From Leptolyngbya iicbica LK (GTDB lineage: Bacteria > Cyanobacteriota > Cyanobacteriia > Phormidesmidales > Phormidesmidaceae), in the NCBI RefSeq assembly GCF_004212215.1, contig NZ_QVFV01000002.1:991528-1055527 (forward strand): DNA of 64,000 bases, read 5' to 3'. Below the pieces are notes generated by a model, which ran no database searches, was not told the DNA's origin, and saw nothing but the letters and a program-made list of their open reading frames with translations. Both the position numbers and the translations under genes were made by a program. Of this stretch, positions 8,520-17,069 are shown in pieces (positions within the stretch are counted from its first letter, which is position 1; every line of letters begins with the position of its first letter).

Positions 8520-9977
8520 ATGAAACTAATCAGCTTAAATGACAACACGGTCAAATTTGGGCCAAGTACCTCAGAGGCAACTTTAAAGAACCTCGGTGCC
8601 GCTAGCATCACGTTTGGCAACACCACGATTTATATCGGCACTTTTCAAGAATCGAGTAACAATCAAGACCCTATTGTGACCAGTTTCACCAATGGCAGTC
8701 GTGATTGGACTCAGTATTACGACACTTCTGGCATTGACGGTCGGGGCGTGGGCTTGCTGTGGAACGGAATATCGCAAAATTTGTATGGGGTATTCACGGC
8801 TGATGGCGGCTCCCAGGGAGCCAATACGTTTGGCCAAGTGACCCAGGGGGGGTGGCTCTCGGGATATGGCTCTGGTGGGGGGGCAAAGGTGAGTGTATTG
8901 CTCAAGCTCAACCCCGCGACGGGGGCATCAGAGGCAGGTACGTTTATCCGCGCCCAACTTGCCAACGGTAATACCAACACCTTGATGCCTGTCGATCTAG
9001 ATTTTGTTGGTAATCAAGTCGTCTTTTTCGGTGATTCTTTCTTCACCCCCCTGGATGTCAATCGCCAGCGGTTCAACAATCAAAATCCAGCTTTCAACAG
9101 TCCATTTGACTATCGGGTGGTGTTGAGCCCTGATCTGTCGCGAGCGACCAGCGCTGAAGCCATTGGTTGGAATGGTGTCACTGCGTTTGGCGCGTCTGGG
9201 GGGCAGGGAGCAAATCGTTATGGTGGCGGTCTCTTTCTGGCTTTGAGCCTGTCTGCACAAATTGGTGTCGCCGGATTTGGCCACCCAGTTAGCACCTTTG
9301 GCACCGTAATAAATGGCATTAACATCGAGCACATTTTTGATGAGGGGTATTATTTAGCTACGAATCCTGATGTTGCCACAGCCGTCAAAGCGGGTCAGGT
9401 CGAGTCGGGCTATCAACATTTTCTCGTTGCCGGCTTGGCAGAAGGTCGCGGACCATTCCAGTTTTATGACGAAGCGTTTTACCTCGCCCAAAATGCCGAT
9501 ATTGCTTCGGCGGTATTATCTGGAGCCTTAACGAGTGGGTTACAGCATTTTCTCTCTTTCGGCCATGAAGAAGAGCGCGATCCTTCTGCAGCGTTTGATA
9601 GCAGTGACTATTTGCTGAGCAATCCAGATATCAAGAGCGCCGTTGATAATGGCGCGATCGCTAGCGCATTTGAACACTTCGCGAACTTTGGTTTAACCGA
9701 AGGCCGCTTTTCAGATGTCCTGCTATTTGACGAGAACTACTATCTGGCAAATAACGCTGATGTGGCACAAGTTGTGAATGCTGGCCTGGTCAACTCCGGG
9801 TGGGAACATTTCCTCACTTTTGGCCAAACCGAGAAACGTGACCCCAGTGCTAATTTCAGCCAAGAGACCTATTTGTCACTTCATCAAGATGTTGCTGGGG
9901 CGATCGCAAACGGAGGCATGCCGAGTGCGTTTTATCACTACGCAGCCTTTGGTATTGCCGAAGGTCGAGCGATATAA
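8520..9977 (+). CDS. Paralogue of adjacent PEP-CTERM protein, lacking signal peptide, with five C-terminal repeats
   Basis: A 485-residue protein of unknown function. Residues 5-225 align closely with residues 27-250 of the gene at 10719 (shared blocks NNQDPIVTSFTNG, YYDTSGIDGRGVGLLW, GVFTADGGSQG, GWLSGYGSGGG, VFFGDSFF). The paralogue's signal peptide is missing exactly after the first two residues, MK. Instead of the PEP-CTERM tail, residues 273-483 hold five units of 43-44 residues with the pattern FDxxYYLAxNxDVAxAVxxG...HFxxFGxxEGR. Such repeats occur in bacterial secreted and calcium-binding-type proteins. Export, if any, would need a C-terminal (type I-like) signal; that is inference. 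Start supported by the leader shared with the paralogue. Confidence 0.8.
   Translation: MKLISLNDNTVKFGPSTSEATLKNLGAASITFGNTTIYIGTFQESSNNQDPIVTSFTNGSRDWTQYYDTSGIDGRGVGLLWNGISQNLYGVFTADGGSQGANTFGQVTQGGWLSGYGSGGGAKVSVLLKLNPATGASEAGTFIRAQLANGNTNTLMPVDLDFVGNQVVFFGDSFFTPLDVNRQRFNNQNPAFNSPFDYRVVLSPDLSRATSAEAIGWNGVTAFGASGGQGANRYGGGLFLALSLSAQIGVAGFGHPVSTFGTVINGINIEHIFDEGYYLATNPDVATAVKAGQVESGYQHFLVAGLAEGRGPFQFYDEAFYLAQNADIASAVLSGALTSGLQHFLSFGHEEERDPSAAFDSSDYLLSNPDIKSAVDNGAIASAFEHFANFGLTEGRFSDVLLFDENYYLANNADVAQVVNAGLVNSGWEHFLTFGQTEKRDPSANFSQETYLSLHQDVAGAIANGGMPSAFYHYAAFGIAEGRAI
9336..9968 (+). repeat. Five tandem 43-44-residue protein repeats
   Basis: Units begin at residues 273, 316, 359, 403 and 447 of the protein at 8520. 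Shared positions are an initial aromatic-Asp, YLxxNxD(V/I), a small-residue helix, a central Gly, then (E/Q/Y)H(F/Y) and FG. The units diverge at DNA level, so they are not a recent expansion. Confidence 0.88.
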
Positions 9978-10131
9978 CGCTGAGGTTGAACACAAATCAT
10001 TGCCCGTGTGCACTGGTATTCCTGAATTCAGCAAAGTTTGAGGCCTGATTGAGGAACGCCCCTTCATGAAATCTTGAACAAAGTCTGGGGAATTGTGTAG
10101 AAAATACGGAGACACCGATACCGGCATCATT

Positions 10132-10718
10132 CAATATTTTCACGGAAGTCAGTAGTCCCCGGTATATGTGAAATTCTTACAAAGAAAACCACTGCGTTAC
10201 ATGATGATGCCTGGGAAATTATACGCAACCTGCTTTAATTTCCTTTAGGAGAATTTCATGATGACGTCACCGGATTTTCTGTGCTCTGATGGTGCATGTC
10301 TACCAGGAAAAGGTGATGTCAGAGTCGGAAAAGGCGAGACTGGCCCGCGAACGTTTACAGGATGTCTAGGATTGTTTGGCGCTGTTCTATGTACGCATAG
10401 TGACCGAGAGCCACCATTTTCTAGTGAAAGATGAGTTAGCGACCGTTCGGGTTCAATCAGTGGGTTTTAGTCTTCTTGATCATTTGAGCGGCCAAGCCTG
10501 ATGAACGACTTGGCACCAAATAGCTTGATTTTGTGTCTTTGGCGACGATCGCTCAGTCTGACTCACTGAGTGGGTTCGACGTTGCTGAGCCACAATGAAC
10601 TGACGAGTGGCGCTCCCCCGCTGCTGAACTCGTGCGTGCCTATCTTTGCGTCTCTTGCCAGTCTTTTCCGCTTTGGTTTCACTGATTCATCATCTGAAAA
10701 CACCTTCAGGGAAAAACC
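10132..10718 (+). repeat. Upstream block, copy B of the tandem duplication
   Basis: The second copy of the block at 7931-8519, ending at the start codon of the PEP-CTERM gene. The leader hairpin CTGAA/TTCAG (10694-10698 and 10705-10709) and the following GGGAAAAACCATG are preserved exactly. A 58-codon frame at 10258-10434 is present here but its counterpart in copy A stops early, so I do not call it a gene. The gap from 9978 to 10131 contains nothing recognised. Confidence 0.8.
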
Positions 10719-11771
10719 ATGAAATCAATCTTTGCGGCTGCGATCGCGGCGACCTTGGGCAGTTTAAGTGCTCTGCCAGCTGATGCTGCAGCATTTAGTA
10801 GTTTGAATAACGGGGTCGTCAAATTCACCCCGACTGTTTCAGAAAACGATTTAATCGCCCTCAACGCTGCCAGCATTTCGTTTGGCGATACTAGTATCTA
10901 CATCGGCACTTTTCAAAAAGGTGCAAACAATCAAGATCCGATCGTCACTAGTTTTACCAATGGCACCCGTGACTGGATTCAGTATTACGACACTTCTGGA
11001 ATTGATGGTCGCGGTGTCGGTCTGCTCTGGGATGAAGCGTCTCAAAATCTATACGGGGTATTTACTGCCGATGGTGGCTCTCAGGGAGATGAGACCTTTG
11101 GGCAGGCAACCCAAGACGGTTGGCTCTCGGGATATGGCTCTGGTGGCGGGGCAGCAGTGAGTGTATTACTCAAGCTCAACCCCACTACAGGGAGTTCGGA
11201 AGCAGGGACATTCATTCGGGCGTTACTGTCTGGAGGAGATACTAATACTTTGAGGCCCGCAGGCTTAGACTATGTTGACGATCAGGTGATCTTTTTCGGT
11301 GACTCTTTCTTCGCGCCGGTGGATGTCGACGGGCAACGATTTGATAATGCCGATCTCGCGCCGGGTTTTGACACGCCCTTTGAGTATCGGGTCGTCCTTC
11401 AGTCTGATCTATCCCAAGCTAACAGCGCAGAAGCGATCGGCTGGAATGGCGTGACTGAGTTTAGTCCACTAACGACCGCATCCGGTGGTGACACCGGTGG
11501 CTCTGATAGTGGCAACGATGGTGAAACCACAGGTGCTGGCGGCGGCGCTGGCACACCTGATAGTGGTGATGGCGCATCGACTGGCGACGAGACCACTCAG
11601 GAGGATGAGCCGGTCACAGGCGGTACTGGCGGCGAGATTGTTGACGACATCGAACCTGGTGAAGCCACCGAATCGGTGCCAGAACCGGGGGTTTTAGTCG
11701 GTTTGTTGGTGATTGTGGCAGTTGGCGTGTGGCAGCAGCGATCGCGCACCGTTGGCTCCGAGACCGCTTAA
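10719..11771 (+). CDS. PEP-CTERM sorting domain-containing secreted protein
   Basis: A 350-residue protein with a Sec signal peptide (MKSIFAAAIAATLGSLSALP, cleavage likely after ADAAA), a globular domain to about residue 250, a Gly/Ser/Asp/Thr/Glu-rich linker (about 255-315), and a C-terminal VPEPG motif followed by a hydrophobic helix and basic end (QQRSR). That last module is a PEP-CTERM signal, recognised by an exosortase that handles proteins bound for the cell surface or extracellular matrix. No exosortase gene is in the window. The globular domain is shared with the protein at 8520 and has no assigned function. A 10-bp-stem terminator follows. Confidence 0.86.
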   Translation: MKSIFAAAIAATLGSLSALPADAAAFSSLNNGVVKFTPTVSENDLIALNAASISFGDTSIYIGTFQKGANNQDPIVTSFTNGTRDWIQYYDTSGIDGRGVGLLWDEASQNLYGVFTADGGSQGDETFGQATQDGWLSGYGSGGGAAVSVLLKLNPTTGSSEAGTFIRALLSGGDTNTLRPAGLDYVDDQVIFFGDSFFAPVDVDGQRFDNADLAPGFDTPFEYRVVLQSDLSQANSAEAIGWNGVTEFSPLTTASGGDTGGSDSGNDGETTGAGGGAGTPDSGDGASTGDETTQEDEPVTGGTGGEIVDDIEPGEATESVPEPGVLVGLLVIVAVGVWQQRSRTVGSETA

Positions 11772-11792
11772 AGACCGGACCCAGTCAGGGAT

Positions 11793-11827
11793 GCGGGCTG
11801 CTATATCTGCAATAGCAAGCAGCCCGC
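11793..11827. terminator. Bidirectional hairpin between convergent genes
   Basis: GCGGGCTGCT (11793-11802) pairs perfectly with AGCAGCCCGC (11818-11827). It lies between the convergent PEP-CTERM and zinc-ribbon membrane protein genes. There is no long T tract, so the strength of termination is uncertain. Confidence 0.65.
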
Positions 11828-11874
11828 CCAATCTTCGGCAACCGTCACGGTGATATTGAGGCGCGAGCCCTGCG

Positions 11875-13101
11875 TCATGTCAACTTGGCGCCACAGGCTC
11901 GACAGTGCGGCAACAAGCGATAGGTCGAGGCATGGCAAGTAGGACATTCCCGCAACTGACCATACCCACAATGGGGACAATGGGTTTCAGCGTGATGGAG
12001 CTTTTTGGCACAGCGAATGCAACGGCCTTTTTGCACTCGCCCAGCAGCTTGCACCTTGGGGTTAAAAACAACTTTTTGAAAAAACTTGATCAGGCCAAAG
12101 CCCACCAGCGGAATGAGCAAGATGTAAAGATAGCTGACCAGGAATTGCAGGCCACCCAGCAACAGAATTGCCAGATCTGTCAGCACCGAAAAGAGCGCTC
12201 CGACCTGCAAAATTTGAAAGAGTTTCACAATCAGCGGCACGGTGAAAATCACCAACAGATGCCAACTCAGTAGGGCCACCAAGCCATAGTTGCGGCGCTG
12301 GGCAAGTTGATGCACCGCCCCAGCGATCGCCAGCAACGGCAACAGAAAAAGTCCCTGAAAGAAGATTTGGATCGTGGGGTGCCAAAACGTGGCTCGATCA
12401 TATTGTTGTTCTAGTTGCGTAAATTCGGCCTCATCCATCAGCAGCGAGAGGATGGGCTGACTGTCAGCATCATTCACCACTTCCGCCTTGAGGGCCTCAA
12501 TCTCGCTCCTCAAGGTGGCGATCTGAGCAGTGTTGCGATCGAGTTCCTGTTTCGCCTGCGACGCTTCGACTTCGTTAATAGACAACTCCTGAGGCTGTCC
12601 CGCTAACGATTCCAACAGAGTGGAGTCATATTGCTCACGAATCTGGCGATTGGCCGCTTCGAGGGTCGCGATTTCGCTCTCGCGCTGATTGATTGCGGTC
12701 AGTCGTTGCTGATTAGCCGCCGTATCTACTCGGTCATAATGCTCCGCATAGGTCGTACAACTTGCGGAAACTTGGCCTAAATGCTCCGCCGAGATGGTTC
12801 GGTAGCGTTCTTGGAGTGGCAGCTCAGTTTGCGATCGCATCAACGCCGATTGCAAAAACTCAAACGCCTTATCCTCGTTCGTTTGCTGACGATAAGCTAC
12901 CCATTCGCTGTAGCAAGGATGCTCTTGTTGAGGGCTGATCGGCCAACTACCGACATCCTGCAGTCCCCAAAACACATTCGTCAAAATAAACAGGTCTATC
13001 AAAATGATGACGACCAGACTCACTTTATTAATCGGTTCGTTGTTGACCTGATTGCTTTTGCGAAAGAAACGGCGCAGGCTGCGCTTGAGTGGATTAGCCA
13101 T
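11875..13101 (-). CDS. Membrane protein with coiled coil and C-terminal double zinc ribbon
   Basis: A 408-residue protein. A basic N-terminus precedes a first membrane helix at about 27-46, then a Gln/Glu-rich segment with predicted coiled coil (about 130-215). Three or more hydrophobic segments follow between about 245 and 345. The C-terminus has two Cys4 zinc ribbons: C361/C364/C375/C378 and C386/C389/C400/C403. The coiled coil is likely on the periplasmic or lumenal side and the ribbons in the cytoplasm, assuming four membrane passes. I recognise no functional family name. The zinc-ribbon and topology statements rest on visible residues; the role is unknown. Confidence 0.75.
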   Translation of the reverse strand: MANPLKRSLRRFFRKSNQVNNEPINKVSLVVIILIDLFILTNVFWGLQDVGSWPISPQQEHPCYSEWVAYRQQTNEDKAFEFLQSALMRSQTELPLQERYRTISAEHLGQVSASCTTYAEHYDRVDTAANQQRLTAINQRESEIATLEAANRQIREQYDSTLLESLAGQPQELSINEVEASQAKQELDRNTAQIATLRSEIEALKAEVVNDADSQPILSLLMDEAEFTQLEQQYDRATFWHPTIQIFFQGLFLLPLLAIAGAVHQLAQRRNYGLVALLSWHLLVIFTVPLIVKLFQILQVGALFSVLTDLAILLLGGLQFLVSYLYILLIPLVGFGLIKFFQKVVFNPKVQAAGRVQKGRCIRCAKKLHHAETHCPHCGYGQLRECPTCHASTYRLLPHCRACGAKLT

Positions 13102-13588
13102 TTTCCTACCTCGGCGGATCCCATCGCCTCCAATCCAGCTGGAGGCATTGCTTAGAGTATGGCGAGAGAATCGGAAATTACGGAGACTAGACTGACAGAT
13201 TATGATGCGGCAACGTCAGCTCAGAGGCTTCCCCTCGAAATAAGTTACCCCCCATCCCTAACGGGTGGGGGGTAAGTAACCATATTGATTTTGCATATGC
13301 GCCTAGATTAACCGCATCAAAGTTCGATTGGGTTAACTTTCCGTAAACTCACGGGCAACAAATATAAAGAATAGAAAAACCCCGTTAAATCCCTCTCGTT
13401 TAGAGCCAAAAGTCGTTTTTCGAAGATTAGTGAAAGACTCTCAATGCCTGCAAAACAGACGTTTCAGCATGATTTTTGAGACCCATAACTACTCGGTTTT
13501 GGCCTCCATAGTTGTACTGAAGCGGCCTTCACCTTCCCCGCATCCAATACTCGTCCCAGGCTTGAGACTCGCAAAATTCACGCTCTGT
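13102..13588. other. Intergenic region with a C/G-rich hairpin
   Basis: A 487-bp region between trm1 and the zinc-ribbon membrane protein, both on the minus strand. It holds a strong stem-loop: TTACCCCCCA (13245-13254) pairs with TGGGGGGTAA (13266-13275), with further C/G pairing in the loop. This could be the trm1 terminator or a dispersed palindromic element. The promoter of the membrane protein gene should lie between it and 13102. No coding frame is convincing. Confidence 0.6.
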
Positions 13589-14761
13589 TTACCCATTATG
13601 CTGACGATGGTGGATGCGGGTGGCCTGACAGGCTCGTGCGGCATCAATACAGTCTGAGATCGCCGCATCTGTTTTGATAGCTTGGGCGTCGAAGTGGGTG
13701 CGACTCACCTGGAAACCGCGATCGCGCAACTCCGCCATGAGTTCGTCCCGCTTGGGAATATCCATGCATCCCCGTCGCCCAATTTCCGGCAAGGTGAAGT
13801 AGTACGGCGGCAGGGTAGCCTCACTTCGCATAATCTCTAAAACAGTCGCTGCCTCTGACCAGTGCCAAGCATTTGCCAAAGCGATCATGCCGGTTAAGGA
13901 AGCGCCATCGTGTAAGTCACCGAGCCACATTGGTCCGCTAATCGTCAAGGGTTGAGGCGAGATATCTGGTGCGATCGCCCCATGGTCACAAACAGCGCGT
14001 CCCAATTGTCGCCAAGACAAGGTTTGATAATGCCCACACTGGTGGCAGTAACCGATAAAGCCATACTGCTGGGCAGGCCAAGGTACAGCGGTCATCAGGC
14101 GCAACATCACCCGATGCACGTGGCCGTTGTAATAGGCAAAGAGGGGACGAACAGCCAAGTTCCGAGCTGCCGCTTGTTGCATCGCACTACCAATCAGCAA
14201 GCGGGTTCCTTGCTCATGGCTGGCAGGATGCGGTCGGGCGTAGGCTCCATAAAGTTGGACGCTGCGGTCGGGGTTATGGCCCCCGGTTGTGCGGGTATCT
14301 GCACTGGTGATGTAAAGCAAACCACCGATTTTAGTGGCCCAAAGCCCAGTCGAGAGATACGGAGCCCCCCCGCCAAAGCTATCAATATCTACTAAGTCAT
14401 AAAAGTCGCGCTGCTGGTAGCAGTCAAAAAACACTTCGTTGGCATCCCGGTGAGTAATCTGAAAGCGATCGCCAGGCAGACCTTTTGCCAAGTTGTGGTG
14501 CAGCAGGTCGCTTAACTCAGGATTGCCTTCATTTGCCCAGACAAAGTCTGCCGCTGCTTCGAGGGCATAGCGCAGCGATCGCACGCCACTGCCCGACATC
14601 GCATCCAGAACTCGCAATGTGCCTCGAGTTTGCCGATCAACCGCCGCTGCCAAAATGGCTAAATCACGACCGAGGCGACTTTGGGCACGATAAAACGCCG
14701 AACCGACCTGAAACTGGGCTTTACCTTCGGTGATGATGGGGTGAGACTGAGATGGCGTCAT
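13589..14761 (-). CDS. trm1: tRNA (guanine-N2) dimethyltransferase, Trm1 family
   Basis: A 390-residue SAM-dependent methyltransferase of the Trm1 family, which makes N2-methyl or N2,N2-dimethylguanosine in tRNA (position 26, sometimes 27). Evidence: the N-terminal ITEGKAQFQV, the SAM-binding loop LDAMSGSGVRSLRYA near residue 50, and a catalytic-type DIDSFGGGAPYL segment near 125, corresponding to the DPFGSP motif of the family. A CHQCGH pair with later Cys residues suggests the C-terminal zinc site. Its ATG overlaps the stop of the DUF2103 gene (ATGA), so the two are co-translated. Trm1 is mainly archaeal and eukaryotic but known in cyanobacteria. Confidence 0.85.
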   Translation of the reverse strand: MTPSQSHPIITEGKAQFQVGSAFYRAQSRLGRDLAILAAAVDRQTRGTLRVLDAMSGSGVRSLRYALEAAADFVWANEGNPELSDLLHHNLAKGLPGDRFQITHRDANEVFFDCYQQRDFYDLVDIDSFGGGAPYLSTGLWATKIGGLLYITSADTRTTGGHNPDRSVQLYGAYARPHPASHEQGTRLLIGSAMQQAAARNLAVRPLFAYYNGHVHRVMLRLMTAVPWPAQQYGFIGYCHQCGHYQTLSWRQLGRAVCDHGAIAPDISPQPLTISGPMWLGDLHDGASLTGMIALANAWHWSEAATVLEIMRSEATLPPYYFTLPEIGRRGCMDIPKRDELMAELRDRGFQVSRTHFDAQAIKTDAAISDCIDAARACQATRIHHRQHNG

Positions 14762-15060
14762 GAGCGGGCGGCAATGGCCTGAGCGATCGCCTCATTCAGC
14801 GATGCTTGTGTCAGGTCAGTAATAATGAAAACTTCCTGCGCCGACTTGCCCTTACGGGCAATTAACTTGTAGCCACCGCGGACAGGCACCGAAATCTTGA
14901 GCCGGAGCTTTGGCGCATTGCTCCGCACAGTCGATAGCCGACCCGGCGTGATGGTCTGAATCTCATCGGCCAACTCCAAAAGCTTTTCCAACACCGGAAT
15001 CAAGCCTGGTACATGAGTCGAGTGATTCCAGACAAGTCGTCCTGGCGTTGGCTTGGGCAC
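14758..15060 (-). CDS. DUF2103-like small conserved protein
   Basis: A 100-residue basic protein starting MPKPTPGRLVWNHSTHVPGL, which I associate with DUF2103, described as a predicted metal-binding family in cyanobacteria and archaea. The paired His in the N-terminal NHSTHVPG motif could contribute to a metal site. It is linked by a 4-nt ATGA overlap to trm1 and lies 57 bp downstream of clpS, so it is probably co-transcribed with both. The pairing with trm1 hints at an RNA- or tRNA-related role, but this is inference from position only. Confidence 0.65.
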   Translation of the reverse strand: MPKPTPGRLVWNHSTHVPGLIPVLEKLLELADEIQTITPGRLSTVRSNAPKLRLKISVPVRGGYKLIARKGKSAQEVFIITDLTQASLNEAIAQAIAARS

Positions 15061-15117
15061 AATAGCTCCCGCATCAAGGTCATCAAGTGTTCGTAAATTT
15101 GCCCAGACTACCTTGGC

Positions 15118-15441
15118 CTAAGCTTTCTCCAAAGGTGCCATTGTGAGTCCTGCCCGGCTGAGCTGACTATGGTAGAGCTCCGCTTGCTCTAAGGGACCGA
15201 CCCAAACAACAGCCTGACCTTCATTGTGAATTTTGTTCGCCAAATCCCAAGCCTGATCGCTATTCATGCCGGGAATATATTTGGTCAGGCACTCAACAAC
15301 ATGCTGAAAGGTGTTGAAGTCATCATTCAGCACAATAATTTTGTAGTTGGGATACGGCTGACGGACGACCTGACGAGTCTTTTCTGGAGCTACAGTCGGA
15401 GACGAAGCCGCGCCGATGATCACTGAAGTAGAGACTGTCAT
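15118..15441 (-). CDS. clpS: ATP-dependent Clp protease adaptor ClpS
   Basis: A 107-residue protein with the ClpS core: YKIIVLNDDFNTFQHVVECL, where the NDD(F) acidic residues bind the N-degron amino group, and a later IHNEGQAVVWVGPLEQAE. About 25 variable residues precede the core, as usual. ClpS binds the N-domain of ClpC/ClpA and delivers N-end-rule substrates to the Clp protease. It lies about 300 bp downstream of the clpP/clpR cluster on the same strand and leads into DUF2103 and trm1. Confidence 0.92.
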   Translation of the reverse strand: MTVSTSVIIGAASSPTVAPEKTRQVVRQPYPNYKIIVLNDDFNTFQHVVECLTKYIPGMNSDQAWDLANKIHNEGQAVVWVGPLEQAELYHSQLSRAGLTMAPLEKA

Positions 15442-15739
15442 TGTAGTTTTGCTGTATCGAGCATCAAATCTTTAGCCTTAAGTGTATCGAATTCTTCCCG
15501 TGCCATTAAACGACCGCTCAAATTTGTGTGGCGAAATCTGAGACTGTTCGAATGCCGAGGAACCTTATGCAAAGTGTAACGACGCCATTGCATTCGCTCA
15601 ATCCAGTATCGCCGACCGATCAATCGCTAATGTGATCGGCGGCAAGGTGATGAAATCGCCGATTAACCATGGGTCGGAGCACAATTGCCCCAACCCTTAC
15701 CAACAACGACGCATGCTCTACTAGTGAGCCATACGAGAC
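15442..15739 (-). other. Clp-clpS intergenic region with terminator-like hairpin
   Basis: A 298-bp gap between clpP and clpS. CCGATCA (15616-15622) pairs with TGATCGG (15633-15639), a plausible clpP terminator without a clear T tract. A short frame upstream of clpS (15438-15623) overlaps its start by ATGA but has no ribosome-binding site or recognisable product. The clpS promoter probably lies here. Confidence 0.5.
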
Positions 15740-16360
15740 TTAAACAGTCGCCGCGGCGATCGCTTCCTGAGTCCGTTCTTCAATCACCCGGTCAATCAGG
15801 CCATATTCCATGGCTTCCTGTGCTGACATAAAGTAATCACGGTCAGTATCCCGCTCGATCTCTTCCAGGGTCTTGCCAGTATGCTTAGCCAGCATTTCAT
15901 TCAGCGTGTGCTTAATCCGCACCACTTCTTTCGCTTCGATTTCAATGTCGGTGGCCTGACCCCGCGCGCCGCCCAATGGCTGGTGAATCATAATCCGAGC
16001 ATGGGGCAAAGCCATTCGCTTACCGGGAGCCCCCGCCGCGAGCAGGAAAGCCCCCATCGAAGCCGCGAGGCCCACGCAAATCGTGATCACCTCTGACTTG
16101 ATGTGCTGCATGGTGTCATAGATTGCCATGCCCGCCGTCACCGAGCCACCGGGTGAGTTGATGTAAAGGTAAATTGGCTTGCTGTTGTCATCCGAGTCGA
16201 GATAAAGCAAATAAGCCACGATCGCATTCGCGATATTGTCATTCACTTCCTCCGACAAGAAAATAATCCGCTCCCGAAACAGTCGCTCATAAATATTGAT
16301 CCACTGTTCATAGGGACTTCCGGGCATACGGTAAGCCACGCTGGGGACACCAATAGGCAT
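15740..16360 (-). CDS. clpP: ATP-dependent Clp protease proteolytic subunit, ClpP3-like (active)
   Basis: A 206-residue serine peptidase subunit. The catalytic triad is intact: Ser101 in GLAASMGAF, His126 in ARIMIHQPL, Asp175 in DTDRDYF. The N-terminus [14 protein letters not shown] is typical of cyanobacterial ClpP3. I chose ATG 16360 over an upstream TTG because AGGAG lies 9 nt before it. It is the last of three clp genes on the minus strand; the two upstream are catalytically dead paralogues. In cyanobacteria ClpP3 and ClpR form a mixed core used with ClpC. The extra dead subunit here is discussed as a finding. Confidence 0.92.
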   Translation of the reverse strand: MPIGVPSVAYRMPGSPYEQWINIYERLFRERIIFLSEEVNDNIANAIVAYLLYLDSDDNSKPIYLYINSPGGSVTAGMAIYDTMQHIKSEVITICVGLAASMGAFLLAAGAPGKRMALPHARIMIHQPLGGARGQATDIEIEAKEVVRIKHTLNEMLAKHTGKTLEEIERDTDRDYFMSAQEAMEYGLIDRVIEERTQEAIAAATV

Positions 16361-16425
16361 AATCAAATTCTCCTAAAACAGTTAACGCAGTGAGAAAAAT
16401 GGCTCAAAAAATAGCCCAGGCAAAA

Positions 16426-17061
16426 TCAAGCATCCCCGAGAACGCGATCGATAATGCCGTAGTCCTTCGCCGCTTGAGGCGTGAGATAAAACGTACGGTC
16501 CATATCTTTATTCAGTTTTTCAAGGGTTTGCCCAGTATTGCGTGACAAAATTTCCATCAATAACTGGCGCTTAGCAATCACCTCACTGGCATTAACCTGA
16601 ATATCGGTTGCTTGCCCTTGAGTCGCCACCTTGGGTTGGGCCAATGTGATCATCGCGTGAGGCAAACTGACCCGCTTGCCCGGTGTCCCGGCGGATAGCA
16701 ACACGGTCGCCACCCCAAAACATTGCCCCATGCAAATCGTCGTAATTTCCGACTTGATATGCTGCATGGTGTCGAGAATAGCGAGCGTCGCCGTCACCCC
16801 AGCCATGCCAGAAAACGCATCGGCCATGCCAGCCGTGACCGGGTCACCCATAGAATTGATGTACAGATTAATCGGCTTACTTTGATCCTCAGAGTCGAGG
16901 TATAGCAGCGCCGAAATCACTGAATTCGCCAGCCCCATAGAGATCGGCTGATTGAGAAAGATAATGCGCTCCTGACTCAGACGGGTATAGATATTAATCC
17001 ATTGCCAGTTTTGGCTTCCCGGCACCTGATAAGGAACGCGCAAAATTCCATCGACAGACAT
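16426..17061 (-). CDS. Catalytically inactive ClpP/ClpR-like subunit
   Basis: A 211-residue ClpP-fold protein whose whole catalytic triad is lost. Aligned with the active neighbour, Ser is Gly116 (MGQCFGVAT), His is Ala141 (AMITLAQPK) and Asp is Thr190 (MDRTFYL). It also has an insertion of about 14 residues after VTAGMA compared with the active subunit. The interface motifs (YINSMGDPVTAG, GQATDIQ) remain. It lies 8 bp downstream of clpR and 65 bp upstream of clpP. It differs from the adjacent ClpR in both length and insertion, so it is a second, distinct inactive subunit. Presumably it takes part in a heteromeric Clp ring. Confidence 0.85.
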   Translation of the reverse strand: MSVDGILRVPYQVPGSQNWQWINIYTRLSQERIIFLNQPISMGLANSVISALLYLDSEDQSKPINLYINSMGDPVTAGMADAFSGMAGVTATLAILDTMQHIKSEITTICMGQCFGVATVLLSAGTPGKRVSLPHAMITLAQPKVATQGQATDIQVNASEVIAKRQLLMEILSRNTGQTLEKLNKDMDRTFYLTPQAAKDYGIIDRVLGDA

Positions 17062-17069
17062 AGCGCATC

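Noticed and set aside
10258-10434. 58-codon frame with AGGAG in upstream copy B
   Set aside because: The matching frame in copy A stops after about 30 codons, and conservation does not follow codon positions; treated as non-coding regulatory DNA.
13430-13657. 75-residue frame overlapping the 3' end of trm1
   Set aside because: Antisense to a well supported gene and without similarity or start signals.
15438-15623. 61-residue frame overlapping the clpS start by ATGA
   Set aside because: No ribosome-binding site, no recognisable product, and it lies where a clpS leader and promoter are expected.
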